Source: Burkholderia sp. SRS-46 (GTDB lineage: Bacteria > Pseudomonadota > Gammaproteobacteria > Burkholderiales > Burkholderiaceae). From it: DNA of 64,000 nt. Positions 39,731 to 49,011 of this stretch are shown here, piece after piece (position 1 is the stretch's first letter; the number at the start of each line of letters is the position of its first letter). The position numbers and the translations under genes were made by a program. The stretch spans positions 992,001 through 1,056,000 of the forward strand of contig NZ_PTXL01000001.1 of assembly GCF_004343775.1 (NCBI RefSeq), given 5' to 3'. The notes under the pieces are model-generated. The model saw only the letters and a program-made list of their open reading frames with translations. It was not told where the DNA came from and did not search any database.

Positions 39731-39906
39731 AAACCGCCGGCACCACGGTTTCGCTGATCGGCGGGGTCGCTGTCCTGCTGATGCTGCTGCACACGTTCGG
39801 ATTCATCGACTTCAAGGTGTGCGTGGCGTGGCCAGGCGAATGCCGCGTGGAAGTCATTCACAAGAGCCAGCCCGCGACCAACGCGGGAGGTGCAGCGGGA
39901 AGCTGA
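39727..39906 (+). CDS. Small single-pass membrane protein
   Basis: 59 residues with one strongly hydrophobic helix (about 8-27, TVSLIGGVAVLLMLLHTFGF) followed by FKVCVAWPGECRVEV with two cysteines and a polar tail. No family recognised. Position downstream of a LexA box and coupling to the preceding ORF raise the possibility of a DNA-damage-induced membrane peptide; this is inference. The GTG start is the only one close to the hydrophobic segment. Confidence 0.5.
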   Translation: MKTAGTTVSLIGGVAVLLMLLHTFGFIDFKVCVAWPGECRVEVIHKSQPATNAGGAAGS

Positions 39907-39961
39907 CGGCGGGATCGTTGCGAGCGAAAGGCGGCCTTGGCGGCGGGAAGCGTGCGCGGCG

Positions 39962-40726
39962 CTAGCGCTCGATCCCGGAAGGCGCCACCGGTTCGCCGCG
40001 GCCCACGAGCGTGGCGAGCGCATGCTTGTCGAACCGCCACGGAATCGGCGGTTCGGCCACCGCGCGGCGCACGTGGCTGACGAAGGCCTTGCGTGCGATC
40101 TCGCGGCCGCCGAGCGACGCCAGGTGCGACGTGTTCTGCTGGCAGTCGATCATTTCCAGGCCGCAGTCGCGCAGGTGGGCGACGAGCGCGGCCAGCGCGA
40201 TCTTCGATGCGTCCGTTTCGTCCGCGAACATCGATTCGCCGAAGAACATCCGCCCGAACGCGACGCCGTAGAGCCCGCCGACGCGGCGCCCGTCATGCCA
40301 TGTCTCGATGCTGTGCGCGTTGCCGGTGCGGTAGAGCGACGTGTACGCGTCGATGATCTCCGCGGTGATCCACGTGCCGCGCTGGCCGCGCCGCGGCGCC
40401 TGCGCGCACGCACGCATCACGCCGGCGAAATCGTGGTCGACGCGCACTTCCCATGCGGGCTCGCGCAGCACGCGCCGCAGCGTCTTCTTCAGCGAAGGCG
40501 ACACCTTGAACTCGGCCGGCACGAGGATCATCCGCGGGTCGGGGCTCCACCACAGCACCGGCTGGCCATCGGAATACCACGGAAAGATGCCGCGCTGGTA
40601 CGCGTCGATCAGGCGCGACGGCAGCAGGTCGGCGCTCGCGGCGAGCAGCCCCGGCGCACCGGTGGCCGGGCCGAGTGCGCGTTCGACGGGCGGAAACGGA
40701 TCGTCTGGGCCGAGCCAGGGGACCAT
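39962..40726 (-). CDS. aat: Leucyl/phenylalanyl-tRNA-protein transferase
   Basis: 254 residues. Family signatures: [33 protein letters not shown] N-terminal block, [28 protein letters not shown] and [14 protein letters not shown]. It adds Leu or Phe to proteins with N-terminal Lys or Arg for the ClpS pathway. Start at the ATG at 40726; the upstream frame belongs to the shadow of the Nudix gene. The full gene is intact, while a decayed copy of its last part lies beyond the islet at 39083-39194. Confidence 0.95.
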   Translation of the reverse strand: MVPWLGPDDPFPPVERALGPATGAPGLLAASADLLPSRLIDAYQRGIFPWYSDGQPVLWWSPDPRMILVPAEFKVSPSLKKTLRRVLREPAWEVRVDHDFAGVMRACAQAPRRGQRGTWITAEIIDAYTSLYRTGNAHSIETWHDGRRVGGLYGVAFGRMFFGESMFADETDASKIALAALVAHLRDCGLEMIDCQQNTSHLASLGGREIARKAFVSHVRRAVAEPPIPWRFDKHALATLVGRGEPVAPSGIER

Positions 40727-40737
40727 GGGTCGCGGGC

Positions 40738-41283
40738 TCAGCCGTTGCGCAGCGAGCGGAAGATATCGCCGGTGTGGACGCCGTAATCGCCGGCGGCGCG
40801 GTCGGCAAAGAAGAATCGCAGGGTCTGGCTGACGGTCGGGAACGCGATCTCGTCCCACGGAATGTCGGCTTCGTCGAACAGCTTCACCTCGAGGCTTTCC
40901 TCGCCGGCCTCGAAGGCGGGGTCGACGAGCCGCGCCAGATAGAACAGGTGCACCTGGTGCACGTGCGGCACGTTCAGCAGCGTGAACAGGTTCTGCACCT
41001 CGACGCGCGCGCCGGCTTCTTCGAGCGTCTCGCGCGCGGCGGCCTCGGCGGTCGTCTCGCCCATTTCCATGAAGCCTGCGGGCAGGGTCCAGAAGCCGTA
41101 GCGCGGCTCGATCGCGCGGCGGCACAGCAGCACCTGCTCGCCCCACACGGGGACCGTGCCGACGACGTTACGCGGATTCTGGTAGTGGATCGTGCCGCAT
41201 TGATCGCAGACGAAGCGTTCGCGGTTGTCGCCCGGAGGGATGCGCGCGATGACTTCGTGACCGCAGACGGAGCAGAATTTCAT
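40738..41283 (-). CDS. Nudix hydrolase with zinc ribbon
   Basis: 181 residues. An N-terminal zinc ribbon (CSVCGHE ... CDQCG) precedes a Nudix fold whose box matches the consensus (G-F-M-E-M-G-E ... RETLEEAG). Members of this NudC/MutT-like group hydrolyse nucleoside diphosphate derivatives such as ADP-ribose or NADH; the substrate is not predictable. Eleven bases upstream of aat on the same strand, so likely cotranscribed. Confidence 0.9.
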   Translation of the reverse strand: MKFCSVCGHEVIARIPPGDNRERFVCDQCGTIHYQNPRNVVGTVPVWGEQVLLCRRAIEPRYGFWTLPAGFMEMGETTAEAAARETLEEAGARVEVQNLFTLLNVPHVHQVHLFYLARLVDPAFEAGEESLEVKLFDEADIPWDEIAFPTVSQTLRFFFADRAAGDYGVHTGDIFRSLRNG

Positions 41284-41405
41284 GTCGAGTGGAAGGGACG
41301 AGGTGATGCGAGTGTATCACCCGTGCGGGGCATTCTCGAACGGCCGCGCGGCGCTGAATCGTCCGCTGTAGAATCGCTTGCCCACCACACGGGCAAGGTC
41401 CAATC

Positions 41406-41792
41406 ATGACGACAACACCTGACGCGTTTTCCGAGCGCCTCTTCTCGTACGGCACGTTGCAGCTCGAGCAGGTTCAGCTGGCAACATTCGGCCGCAAGCT
41501 GGACGGCCGGTCCGACGACATGCCTGGCTATGCACTGTCGATGCTGAAGATCGACGATCCGGAGGTCGTGGCGACGAGCGGCAAGACGCATCACCCGGTC
41601 GTGACCTACACGGGCAACCCGGCTGACACGGTCGGCGGGATGGTCTTCTCGATCACCGCGGCGGAGCTGCAGCACGCCGACGACTACGAAGTCTCGTCCT
41701 ATCGCCGCGACAGGGTGGTGCTCGCTTCGGGCGAGCCTGCGTGGGTGTACGTCGATGCCGGTTCGGCGCGCCCCGAGCAGAACGCGGGCTGA
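41406..41792 (+). CDS. Gamma-glutamylcyclotransferase-like (AIG2) protein
   Basis: 128 residues with the AIG2/GGCT barrel: the phosphate-loop-like LFSYGTLQ near the N terminus, GMVFSITAAELQHADDYE containing the expected catalytic Glu region, and a short C-terminal strand with AWVYV. Family members cleave or transfer gamma-glutamylamine compounds. Divergent from the Nudix gene. Confidence 0.85.
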   Translation: MTTTPDAFSERLFSYGTLQLEQVQLATFGRKLDGRSDDMPGYALSMLKIDDPEVVATSGKTHHPVVTYTGNPADTVGGMVFSITAAELQHADDYEVSSYRRDRVVLASGEPAWVYVDAGSARPEQNAG

Positions 41793-41870
41793 CGCCGCGG
41801 GCATGACGCGCGCCGTCTGTCTGGTTGGCAGAGGGCGCTTCTTCGCCGGCGATGCGATCGCGCTGGCCGG

Positions 41871-41909
41871 AAAAACAAAAAGCCTTGATTTCATCGTGAA
41901 ATCAAGGCT
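41871..41909 (-). terminator. Terminator of tRNA-fMet
   Basis: Perfect 13-base stem AGCCTTGATTTCA/TGAAATCAAGGCT (41881-41909); on the minus strand it is followed by TTTTGTTTTT. Placed 13 bases after the tRNA 3' end. Confidence 0.92.
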
Positions 41910-41921
41910 CTCTGAACTGCT

Positions 41922-41998
<77 letters not shown>

Positions 41999-42014
41999 TC
42001 CGTCGAAGAAATAG

Positions 42015-42044
42015 ATTATAGGGGCAAACTCGAGCGGCGCGCAA
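42015..42044 (-). promoter_or_regulatory. Promoter of tRNA-fMet
   Basis: On the minus strand TTGCGC (42039-42044), 18-base spacer and a perfect TATAAT (42015-42020), ending 17 bases before the tRNA. Confidence 0.7.
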
Positions 42045-42186
42045 GCGCTTTTTGCAATCGGCTTGTGGGGCCGGTGTCGAGGGTGCGTGCGCTAGAATCG
42101 AGCGGTTTGTTTCGTCACCCCCCGCAGCGGGGCTGCGTGCGATCGCAGCGGCCTTGGCAGCCCTCACTTTTCGCTTTGACGGATTC

Positions 42187-42684
42187 ATGGATATCGCTCT
42201 CGATCTGCAGTCGATCGGCGCGCAGGAACAGGCGCTCGTGTTTCCCCGCTTCGATGCCGCCCGCGCGTGGGCGCTCGGCAACCGGCTGCATGCGCTCGCC
42301 GCGTCGCGCGGCCATGCGGTCGCGATCGACATCGGTACGTTCGGCCAGCCGCTGTTCTTCGCCGCGCTGGACGGCGCGACGCCCGACAACGCCGACTGGG
42401 TGCGCCGCAAGCGCAACGTCGTCGCACATTTCCGCTGCAGCTCGTATGCGGTCGGCCTGCGCATGAAGCAGGCCGGCTCGACGCTCGCCGACAAGCACGG
42501 CCTGCCGGTGACCGAGTACGCGTCGTACGGCGGCGCGTTTCCGCTGACGGTCGCGGGGGCCGGTGTGATCGGCACGGTGACCGCGTCGGGGCTGCCACAG
42601 CGCCTCGACCACGAACTCGTCGTCGAGGCGCTGTGCGCGGAACTGGGCCACGATTACGCGGCGCTTGCGCTCGCCAGGAGCTGA
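42187..42684 (+). CDS. UPF0303 / heme-degrading-domain family protein
   Basis: 165 residues of the UPF0303 (YBR137W-like) family: [18 protein letters not shown] and [11 protein letters not shown] are its hallmarks. The fold is related to HbpS-like heme-binding domains; biochemical role in bacteria is not established. Three bases before the SMR gene, so probably cotranscribed with it. Confidence 0.85.
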   Translation: MDIALDLQSIGAQEQALVFPRFDAARAWALGNRLHALAASRGHAVAIDIGTFGQPLFFAALDGATPDNADWVRRKRNVVAHFRCSSYAVGLRMKQAGSTLADKHGLPVTEYASYGGAFPLTVAGAGVIGTVTASGLPQRLDHELVVEALCAELGHDYAALALARS

Positions 42685-42687
42685 GCG

Positions 42688-43026
42688 ATGCAACTGCCCG
42701 GTTATGCATGGCTGGCGATCGCGATCGTCGCCGAGGTGATCGGCACGTCCGCGCTGCGCGCGGCGGACGGCTTCACGCGCCTCGGGCCGTCGCTGCTCGT
42801 CGTGGCGGGCTACGCCACCGCTTTCTACTGCCTGTCGCTGACGCTGCGGACGATGCCGGTCGGCATCATCTATGCGGTGTGGTCGGGCGCGGGCATCGTG
42901 CTGATCACGCTCGTCGCGATGCTGCTGTATCGCCAGGTGCCGGATGTGCCGGCGGTGGTCGGCCTGTCGCTGATCGTCGCGGGCGTCGTGGTGCTGAACC
43001 TGTTCTCGAAAATGCAGGCGCACTGA
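42688..43026 (+). CDS. Small multidrug resistance (SMR) transporter
   Basis: 112 residues, four membrane helices. Glu16 in the first helix (IAIVAEVIGTSAL) is the essential proton/substrate residue of EmrE-like exporters; GIIYAVWSGAGIVLI in helix three carries the family Tyr/Trp-Ser-Gly motif. Exports cationic compounds in exchange for protons, as a dimer. Intact. Confidence 0.93.
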   Translation: MQLPGYAWLAIAIVAEVIGTSALRAADGFTRLGPSLLVVAGYATAFYCLSLTLRTMPVGIIYAVWSGAGIVLITLVAMLLYRQVPDVPAVVGLSLIVAGVVVLNLFSKMQAH

Positions 43027-43057
43027 CCGTGCGCTTGCGACCAGCCGGATTCCTTTC

Positions 43058-44200
43058 ATGACCGATTCCATTCCCGTCGCTTCCGACCAGCCCGACGTGC
43101 GCGCCTACGTGGCGAACCGCATCGGCTTTCTCGAACTGAACCGGCCGAAGGCGCTCAACGCGCTGTCGGTCGGGATGATCCGCATCATGCACGCGGCGCT
43201 CGACGCGTGGCGCGACGATCCGGAGGTCGTCGCGGTCGTCGTGACCAGCCCGCATCCGCGCGCGTTCTGCGCGGGCGGCGACGTGCGCTTCTTCCACGAT
43301 GCATGGCAGCGCGGCGACCGCGACGCGGTCGATACGTTCTTCATCGAGGAATACACGCTGAACCATGCGATCTTCAGCTTTCCGAAGCCGTATATCGCGC
43401 TGATGCACGGCGTCGTGATGGGCGGCGGGATGGGCATCTCGCAGGCGGCGCGCCACACGGGCGGGCTGCGGGTCGTCACGGATTCGACCAAAATGGCGAT
43501 GCCGGAAACGCGCATCGGCCTGTTCCCCGATGTCGGAATGAGCTGGTTCCTCGCGCGCACGCCCGGCGCGATCGGCCGCTATCTCGCCGTGACCGGCGCG
43601 ACGCTCGATGCGGCGGGTGCGCTCCATGCGCAGCTCGCCGACGTCTACGTGCCCGATGCGGCGTTGCCGGCGCTGCTCGACGCGCTGCGTCACGAGCGCT
43701 TCGACAGCGGCGCGCAGGCGGTCGAATGCGTGGCCGCGGCGGCGGCCGCGCACAAGGTCGTGCCGACGCCCGACACGTCGTCGCTCGCCGACGCGCGCGC
43801 CGGGATCGACCGTCATTTCGCGCAGCCCGATCTCGTCGCGATCATCGCGTCGCTCGATGCCGACCAGGATTGCGCGGCCGTGGACGGATGGATCGAGAAG
43901 GCGACGCATGCGATGCGCAGCCAGCTGTCGCCGCTGTCGATGGCGGTGTCGCTCGAAGTGGTCGATCGCGCGCGCGGCGCGACGATGGCCGATTGCCTGC
44001 GGCGCGACCTCGACCTGACGCGCTCGACGTTCGCGCGCGGCGACGTGATCGAAGGCGTGCGGGCGCTGATCGTCGACAAGGACCATCAGCCGGCCTGGCG
44101 CTTCAAGACGATCGAGGCGGTCGACCGCGCGGACGTGCTCGCGATGTTCGACAGCCCGTGGACGCCGGACACGCATCCGCTGCGGAACCTGCGGGACTGA
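43058..44200 (+). CDS. Enoyl-CoA hydratase/isomerase family, 3-hydroxyisobutyryl-CoA hydrolase-like
   Basis: 380 residues, longer than a plain crotonase and the size of 3-hydroxyisobutyryl-CoA hydrolases. Oxyanion-hole segments SPHPRAFCAGGDVRFFHD and MHGVVMGGGMGIS, then PETRIGLFPDVG with the catalytic Glu, and the long C-terminal helical region of the hydrolase subgroup. Probable role in valine breakdown or another CoA thioester route; no companion valine genes are nearby. A terminator follows. Confidence 0.88.
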   Translation: MTDSIPVASDQPDVRAYVANRIGFLELNRPKALNALSVGMIRIMHAALDAWRDDPEVVAVVVTSPHPRAFCAGGDVRFFHDAWQRGDRDAVDTFFIEEYTLNHAIFSFPKPYIALMHGVVMGGGMGISQAARHTGGLRVVTDSTKMAMPETRIGLFPDVGMSWFLARTPGAIGRYLAVTGATLDAAGALHAQLADVYVPDAALPALLDALRHERFDSGAQAVECVAAAAAAHKVVPTPDTSSLADARAGIDRHFAQPDLVAIIASLDADQDCAAVDGWIEKATHAMRSQLSPLSMAVSLEVVDRARGATMADCLRRDLDLTRSTFARGDVIEGVRALIVDKDHQPAWRFKTIEAVDRADVLAMFDSPWTPDTHPLRNLRD

Positions 44201-44238
44201 CGCGCCTGTCGTCGTCCGCGAGAAATCGCGGCTTCAAA

Positions 44239-44274
44239 CGAATCGGCCGCCCATGCAGGCGGCCGATTCGTTTT
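44239..44274 (+). terminator. Terminator after the hydratase-like gene
   Basis: Fourteen-base stem CGAATCGGCCGCCC/GGCGGCCGATTCG followed by TTTT, about 40 bases after the stop codon. Confidence 0.75.
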
Positions 44275-44298
44275 CGGGCGGCGATCGGCGAGGGCGCG

Positions 44299-44727
44299 TC
44301 AGTCTTCGCCCGCGTCGTCCGACATGAACGCGCGCATGAACACGAGCGCGCCCCAGCCCCACAGTGCATTCGCCGCGAAGCCCACCGCCAGCACCGGCAG
44401 CATGTTGCCGGACGGCCAGATGCCGCGCAGCGGGTCGATCGCGAACACGCGCGCGACCGTTAGCACGATCCCGCCGAACACCAGCGCGCCGATCCACGGC
44501 GCCTCGCGCTCCGGCGATATCCGCAGCAGCCACGCCATCGGGATCGCCCAGCACGCGCTGATCAGCGCGTTCGCGACAAATTCAGGAATGCCGAGCGGCG
44601 CGAACGGCGCGGTCGAGAAGCCGGCCGCGGCGATCAGGTCCGCGGTGTGCAGCAACGCGAGCGTCGCTTCGCGGAAGAACAGGGCGGCCAGGAAGCCGGA
44701 CAGGAACGGCAGGATGACTTTCTGCAT
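44299..44727 (-). CDS. Four-helix membrane protein of unknown function
   Basis: 142 residues with four hydrophobic helices (about 4-22, 45-66, 76-95, 108-130) and an acidic C-terminal end (DDAGED). No motif recognised. Convergent with the preceding gene. ATG at 44727 preferred over an in-frame GTG twelve bases upstream. Confidence 0.75.
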   Translation of the reverse strand: MQKVILPFLSGFLAALFFREATLALLHTADLIAAAGFSTAPFAPLGIPEFVANALISACWAIPMAWLLRISPEREAPWIGALVFGGIVLTVARVFAIDPLRGIWPSGNMLPVLAVGFAANALWGWGALVFMRAFMSDDAGED

Positions 44728-45065
44728 CGATGAGTGCACCGCAAGCGCGCGCGGCCGGGGCCGTCTGCGCGGAATTGTTCGAAATGGTGCGTCATTATAG
44801 GGGTGCGCGGACCGATATTTGCTGCAGCGTCGTGCTAATCACGAAAGCGGAAAACCTAAGCTCAAAAAAATCGTTCCAAAGCCTACCCCCGATCCCTAGA
44901 CTGATTTCCCAGAAACAGCCGCGCCAGCGCGTCCTCGCCCGCCGCGCGGCTGACCGCAAGACATCCCGATTCGAACGCACGTCATGCATGCGCCGCCCGT
45001 TGGCGGCGCGAGCAGGGCGGCGCTTTATCCCAATTCTGGCAAGGTCAGTCACGCAGGAGCAGCAG
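44728..45065. other. Upstream region of the sulfonate operon
   Basis: About 340 bases between divergent genes. Positions 44815-44920 are AT-rich (including CTCAAAAAAATCG) and should hold the ssu promoter and a CysB/SsuR-type activator site, though I cannot delimit one. There is no ssuE or ssuA gene or fragment here. Confidence 0.5.
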
Positions 45066-46223
45066 ATGAATGTGTTCTGGTTTATCCCCACGCACGGCGA
45101 CAGCCGCTATCTCGGTACCGCCGAAGGCGCACGCGCCGCGGATTACGATTACTTCAAGCAGGTCGCCGTCGCGGCCGACACGCTCGGCTACGAAGGCGTG
45201 CTGCTGCCGACCGGCCGCTCCTGCGAGGATGCGTGGGTGGTCGCGTCGAGCCTGATTCCGGCGACGCAGCGCCTGAAGTTCCTGGTCGCGGTGCGGCCCG
45301 GCATCGCGTCGCCGGGCCTGGCGGCGCGCATGGCCGCGACGTTCGACCGGCTGTCCGGCGGGCGCCTGCTGATCAACGTCGTGACGGGCGGCGACGCCGC
45401 CGAGCTCGAAGGCGACGGCCTGTTCGCCGACCACGATACGCGCTACGAGATCACCGACGACTTCCTGAACATCTGGCGCGGGCTGCTGTCCGCATCGCAT
45501 GACAACGGCGGCTTCGACTACATCGGCAAGCACCTGCAGTCGAAGGGCGGCAAGGCGCTGTATCCGCCGGTGCAGCGCCCGCACCCGCCGCTGTGGTTCG
45601 GCGGCTCGTCGCCGGCCGCGCACGCGATCGCCGCCGATCATATCGACACCTACCTGACGTGGGGCGAACCGCCCGAGGCCGTCGCGAAGAAGATCGCCGA
45701 CATACGCGCACGGGCGGCGGAACGCGGCCGCCAGATCAAGTTCGGCATCCGCCTGCACGTGATCGTGCGCGAGACCGAGGAAGAGGCATGGCACGACGCG
45801 GAGCGCCTGATCAGCCGGCTCGACGACGCGACGATCGCCCGCGCGCAGCAGGCGTTCGCGAACATGGATTCGGAAGGCCAGCGCCGCATGGCCGCGCTGC
45901 ACGGCGGCAAGCGCGGCGGGCGCGAGTCGCTCGAGGTGTATCCGAACCTGTGGGCCGGCGTCGGTCTCGTGCGCGGCGGTGCCGGCACCGCGCTCGTCGG
46001 CAATCCCGAGCAGGTCGCGGCGCGCATGCGCGAATACGCGGAACTCGGCGTCGAGACGTTCATCCTGTCGGGTTATCCGCATCTCGAGGAATCGTATCGC
46101 TTCGCCGAGCTCGTGTTCCCGCTGATCAAGGGGCGCGGCGCGGCGAAGGCGACCGGCCCGTTGTCCGGGCCGTTCGGCGAGATCGTCGGCAACAGCTATC
46201 TGCCGAAGGCAAGCCAGAGCTGA
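45066..46223 (+). CDS. ssuD: FMNH2-dependent alkanesulfonate monooxygenase
   Basis: 385 residues, TIM-barrel flavin monooxygenase of the SsuD class (E. coli SsuD has 381). Signatures: [34 protein letters not shown], the Arg-rich loop after [13 protein letters not shown] segment, and [25 protein letters not shown]. It releases sulfite from alkanesulfonates using reduced FMN supplied by SsuE. First gene of an ssuD-ssuC-ssuB-mop operon with GGAG before the ATG. The reductase and binding-protein genes are not present alongside. Confidence 0.95.
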   Translation: MNVFWFIPTHGDSRYLGTAEGARAADYDYFKQVAVAADTLGYEGVLLPTGRSCEDAWVVASSLIPATQRLKFLVAVRPGIASPGLAARMAATFDRLSGGRLLINVVTGGDAAELEGDGLFADHDTRYEITDDFLNIWRGLLSASHDNGGFDYIGKHLQSKGGKALYPPVQRPHPPLWFGGSSPAAHAIAADHIDTYLTWGEPPEAVAKKIADIRARAAERGRQIKFGIRLHVIVRETEEEAWHDAERLISRLDDATIARAQQAFANMDSEGQRRMAALHGGKRGGRESLEVYPNLWAGVGLVRGGAGTALVGNPEQVAARMREYAELGVETFILSGYPHLEESYRFAELVFPLIKGRGAAKATGPLSGPFGEIVGNSYLPKASQS

Positions 46224-46240
46224 GCGACGGGAGGCATGCG

Positions 46241-47050
46241 ATGACAACGAAACCGACGACGGGCGGTGGTCTGGCCGCCCGTGCGTGGCGCACCGCGGCG
46301 CCGTGGCTCGTGCCGCTCGCGCTGCTGATCGTCTGGGAGGCTGGCGCGCGCATCGGCTGGCTGTCGACCCGCGTGCTGCCGGAGCCGGTGGCCGTGGTGC
46401 GCGCCGCGTGGTCGCTCGTCGTGTCCGGCGAGCTGTGGGCAAACGTGAAGGTCAGCACCTGGCGCGCGCTGTTCGGCTTCGCGCTCGGCGGCGGCGTCGG
46501 CCTCGCGCTGGGGCTCGCGACGGGCCTGTCGAAAGCCGCGGAGGTCGCGCTCGATTCGACGATCCAGATGATCCGCAACATCCCCGCGCTCGCGATGATC
46601 CCGCTCGTGATCCTGTGGTTCGGCATCGACGAGAAGGCGAAGCTGTTCCTCGTCGCGCTCGGCGTGTTCTTCCCGGTCTACATCAACACGTATCACGGGA
46701 TCCGCTCGGTCGACGCGAACCTGATCGAGATGGCGAAAAGCTACGGTGTGCGCGGCTTCGCGCTCTATCGCCACGTGATCCTGCCCGGCGCGCTGCCGTC
46801 GATCCTCGTCGGCGTGCGGTTCGCGCTCGGCCTGATGTGGGTGATGCTGATCGTCGCGGAGACGATCTCCGCGCAGTCCGGCATCGGCTACATGACGATG
46901 AACGCGCGCGAATTCCTGCAAACCGATGTGGTGGTGGTCGGCATCCTGCTGTACGCGGTGCTCGGCAAGCTGGCCGACGTGCTCGCGAAATGGCTCGAGC
47001 GCGTGACGCTGCGCTGGCATCCCGCCTATCAAACAGGAGCACAGGCATGA
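46241..47050 (+). CDS. ssuC: Sulfonate ABC transporter permease
   Basis: 269 residues, six membrane helices, with the EAA motif of the nitrate/sulfonate/taurine permease family ([21 protein letters not shown]). Typical segments: [18 protein letters not shown] and [21 protein letters not shown]. Imports sulfonates together with SsuB. GGGAGG precedes the ATG and its stop overlaps the ssuB start. Confidence 0.95.
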   Translation: MTTKPTTGGGLAARAWRTAAPWLVPLALLIVWEAGARIGWLSTRVLPEPVAVVRAAWSLVVSGELWANVKVSTWRALFGFALGGGVGLALGLATGLSKAAEVALDSTIQMIRNIPALAMIPLVILWFGIDEKAKLFLVALGVFFPVYINTYHGIRSVDANLIEMAKSYGVRGFALYRHVILPGALPSILVGVRFALGLMWVMLIVAETISAQSGIGYMTMNAREFLQTDVVVVGILLYAVLGKLADVLAKWLERVTLRWHPAYQTGAQA

Positions 47051-48006
47051 ATGCGACGATTTCGGCGGCCGCCTACGGGCCGCTCGCCGCCGCGGACCTC
47101 GAGGCCGAATTCACGCAGGCGCGCGTCGCGGACGGTGACGCCCGCGATGCGGCGATCCTCGATCGCGACGGCGGCGCATCGGTGGTGCCGCTCGCGCGGC
47201 GCCGCGCGGCCGGCTTCGCGCCGGTGGACGACGCGGTCACGCTGAGCGGCGTCAGCAAGCGCTTCGGTGCGCGCACCGTGCTCGACGACATCGATCTCGG
47301 CATCGCGCGCGGCAGCTTCGTCGCGATCGTCGGGCGCAGCGGCTGCGGCAAGTCGACGCTGCTGCGGCTCGTCGCGGGCCTCGAGCAGGCGAGCACCGGC
47401 ACGCTCACGGTGCGCGGCGAAGGCGGCGGCGCGCTCGACACCCGGATCATGTACCAGGATGCGCGCCTGCTGCCGTGGAAGACCGTGCTGCAGAACGTGA
47501 TGCTCGGGCTCGGGCGTGGTGCGCGCGACGCTGCGCGCGCGGTGCTCGACGAAGTCGGCCTGCTCGAACGCGCCGACGACTGGCCCGCGCAACTGTCGGG
47601 CGGCCAGCGGCAGCGTGTCGCGCTGGCGCGCGCGCTGGTGCACCGGCCGCAATTGCTGTTGCTCGACGAGCCGCTTGGCGCACTCGACGCACTGACCCGC
47701 ATCGAGATGCATGCGCTGATCGAGCGGCTGTGGCGCGAGCACCGGTTCACGGCGCTGCTCGTCACGCACGACGTGCAGGAGGCCGTCGCGCTCGGCGACC
47801 GGATCCTGCTGATCGAGCAGGGGCGCGTGGCGCTCGACCAGCCGGTGCCGCTCGACCGGCCGCGCGCCCGTGCGTCGGCCGAGTTCGCGGCGCTCGAGGA
47901 TCGCGTGCTGCAGCGCGTACTCGCGGGCGGCCCGGGCACGACGACGCAACCCGCACGTGGCGCGGGCGAGGTGCGGCCGGCCGGGCGGATTCGCTGGGCC
48001 GTTTAG
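47047..48006 (+). CDS. ssuB: Sulfonate ABC transporter ATPase with N-terminal extension
   Basis: 319 residues. ABC domain with Walker [10 protein letters not shown] near residue 96, the Q-loop region [10 protein letters not shown] typical of NrtD/SsuB/TauB, signature [15 protein letters not shown] near 184 and Walker [13 protein letters not shown]. About 65 residues precede the ABC domain, making it longer than E. coli SsuB (255); a similar leader exists in some beta-proteobacterial SsuB proteins, as I recall. ATGA overlap with ssuC. Confidence 0.93.
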   Translation: MNATISAAAYGPLAAADLEAEFTQARVADGDARDAAILDRDGGASVVPLARRRAAGFAPVDDAVTLSGVSKRFGARTVLDDIDLGIARGSFVAIVGRSGCGKSTLLRLVAGLEQASTGTLTVRGEGGGALDTRIMYQDARLLPWKTVLQNVMLGLGRGARDAARAVLDEVGLLERADDWPAQLSGGQRQRVALARALVHRPQLLLLDEPLGALDALTRIEMHALIERLWREHRFTALLVTHDVQEAVALGDRILLIEQGRVALDQPVPLDRPRARASAEFAALEDRVLQRVLAGGPGTTTQPARGAGEVRPAGRIRWAV

Positions 48007-48070
48007 GCCGTTTAATCCGGGCGGCGCCTGCCGCCCATCCTGAGACTTTTTCTTCGGAGCGATCAACCCG

Positions 48071-48286
48071 ATGAGCATTACTGCAATCAACGTACGCAAC
48101 CAGTTCAAGGGCAAGGTAAAGGAGATCATCCGCGGGCCCGTGGTGTCCGAGGTCGACGTGGAAACGCCGTTCGGCATCGTCACGTCGGTGATCACGACCC
48201 GCTCGGTCGACGAACTCGAGCTGAAGGTCGGCGCGGAAGTCGTCGCGCTCGTGAAGTCGACCGAGGTGTCGATCGCGCGGCTCTGA
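48071..48286 (+). CDS. Mop-type TOBE-domain molybdopterin-binding protein
   Basis: 71 residues forming a single TOBE/Mop domain (SITAINVRNQFKGKVKEI, then DVETPFGIVTSVIT). Such molbindins bind molybdate oligomerically. Sixty-four bases after ssuB with its own GGAG, so likely the last gene of the ssu operon. Its link with sulfonate use is a known association in Burkholderia-type operons but mechanistically unclear; oxyanion storage or sensing is possible. Confidence 0.9.
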   Translation: MSITAINVRNQFKGKVKEIIRGPVVSEVDVETPFGIVTSVITTRSVDELELKVGAEVVALVKSTEVSIARL

Positions 48287-48430
48287 GCGTGACGGCTCCG
48301 GCCGGGCGCCGTCCGCCGGGCTTTGCCGCCCGGGACGGCGCCCGCGGCGCCTTGACGCTGCGTATCCGCATCGGTATTCGCCATCCGGACGAAGTGCTAG
48401 GATGGAGCGACACCGACGCGGAGGCTGTGC

Positions 48431-48628
48431 ATGACACCCATCCTTTCTCCCGAAGCCATCGAGGCGCTGAAGTGGATCGACCAGTTCGGCGACAGCCGGC
48501 CGGTGCCGGCGACGTTCAGCGACATCGTTTACGTGCTGCTGAACGAAGGGCTGATCTACCAGACGACCGGCGACCGGGTCGACCTTACCGCCGACGGCAA
48601 GGCCATCCTGTCTAATGAATATGACTGA
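48431..48628 (+). CDS. Small conserved-looking unknown protein
   Basis: 65 residues: TPILSPEAIEALKWIDQFG, then a helix-turn pattern ending VDLTADGKAILSNEYD. The C-terminal part resembles a small winged helix (LNEGLIYQTTGDRVDLTADGKA), so a DNA-binding-like fold is possible, but no family is recognised. Good coding-like composition; upstream GGAG at modest spacing. Confidence 0.6.
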   Translation: MTPILSPEAIEALKWIDQFGDSRPVPATFSDIVYVLLNEGLIYQTTGDRVDLTADGKAILSNEYD

Positions 48629-48685
48629 GCGCCCTGCGCCGACTGGGTGGCTCGCGCGGGGCGCCGCCTATCGACGGAGCGCGCG

Positions 48686-48940
48686 ATGGAACTGAGAGGC
48701 AGCGATCTCGGCGACTACAGCGAGCCGTACCGCGGCTTTGAGCTCGAGGTGAAGACCGAGCAGGTCTGGGACGGCGAGCACGTGCATTACCGTGTGCTGG
48801 AAGGCGGCGCGGTGCGGATCGACTGGCGGCTTGTGAAGGTCGACGGGCTGCTGCTGACCGAGCGCCGGGTGATCGAGCGGGGGTTCGACGCGGCGCGTCG
48901 CGCGGTCGATGCGGAACTGGCCGGCGACGCGGACGCATAG
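48686..48940 (+). CDS. Small unknown protein
   Basis: 84 residues, acidic and soluble (ELRGSDLGDYSEPYRGFELEV). No family recognised. ATG at 48686 is preceded by CGGAGC; the in-frame extension to 48647 is less likely. Lies in the same direction between another small unknown gene and dusA. Confidence 0.6.
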   Translation: MELRGSDLGDYSEPYRGFELEVKTEQVWDGEHVHYRVLEGGAVRIDWRLVKVDGLLLTERRVIERGFDAARRAVDAELAGDADA

Positions 48941-49011
48941 CGCCGGGCGGGCAGGGCGCCCGTTGCGGTAAAATGACAGGTTGTTTCCGCGCCGCCCGTT
49001 GCCCGAATTCC

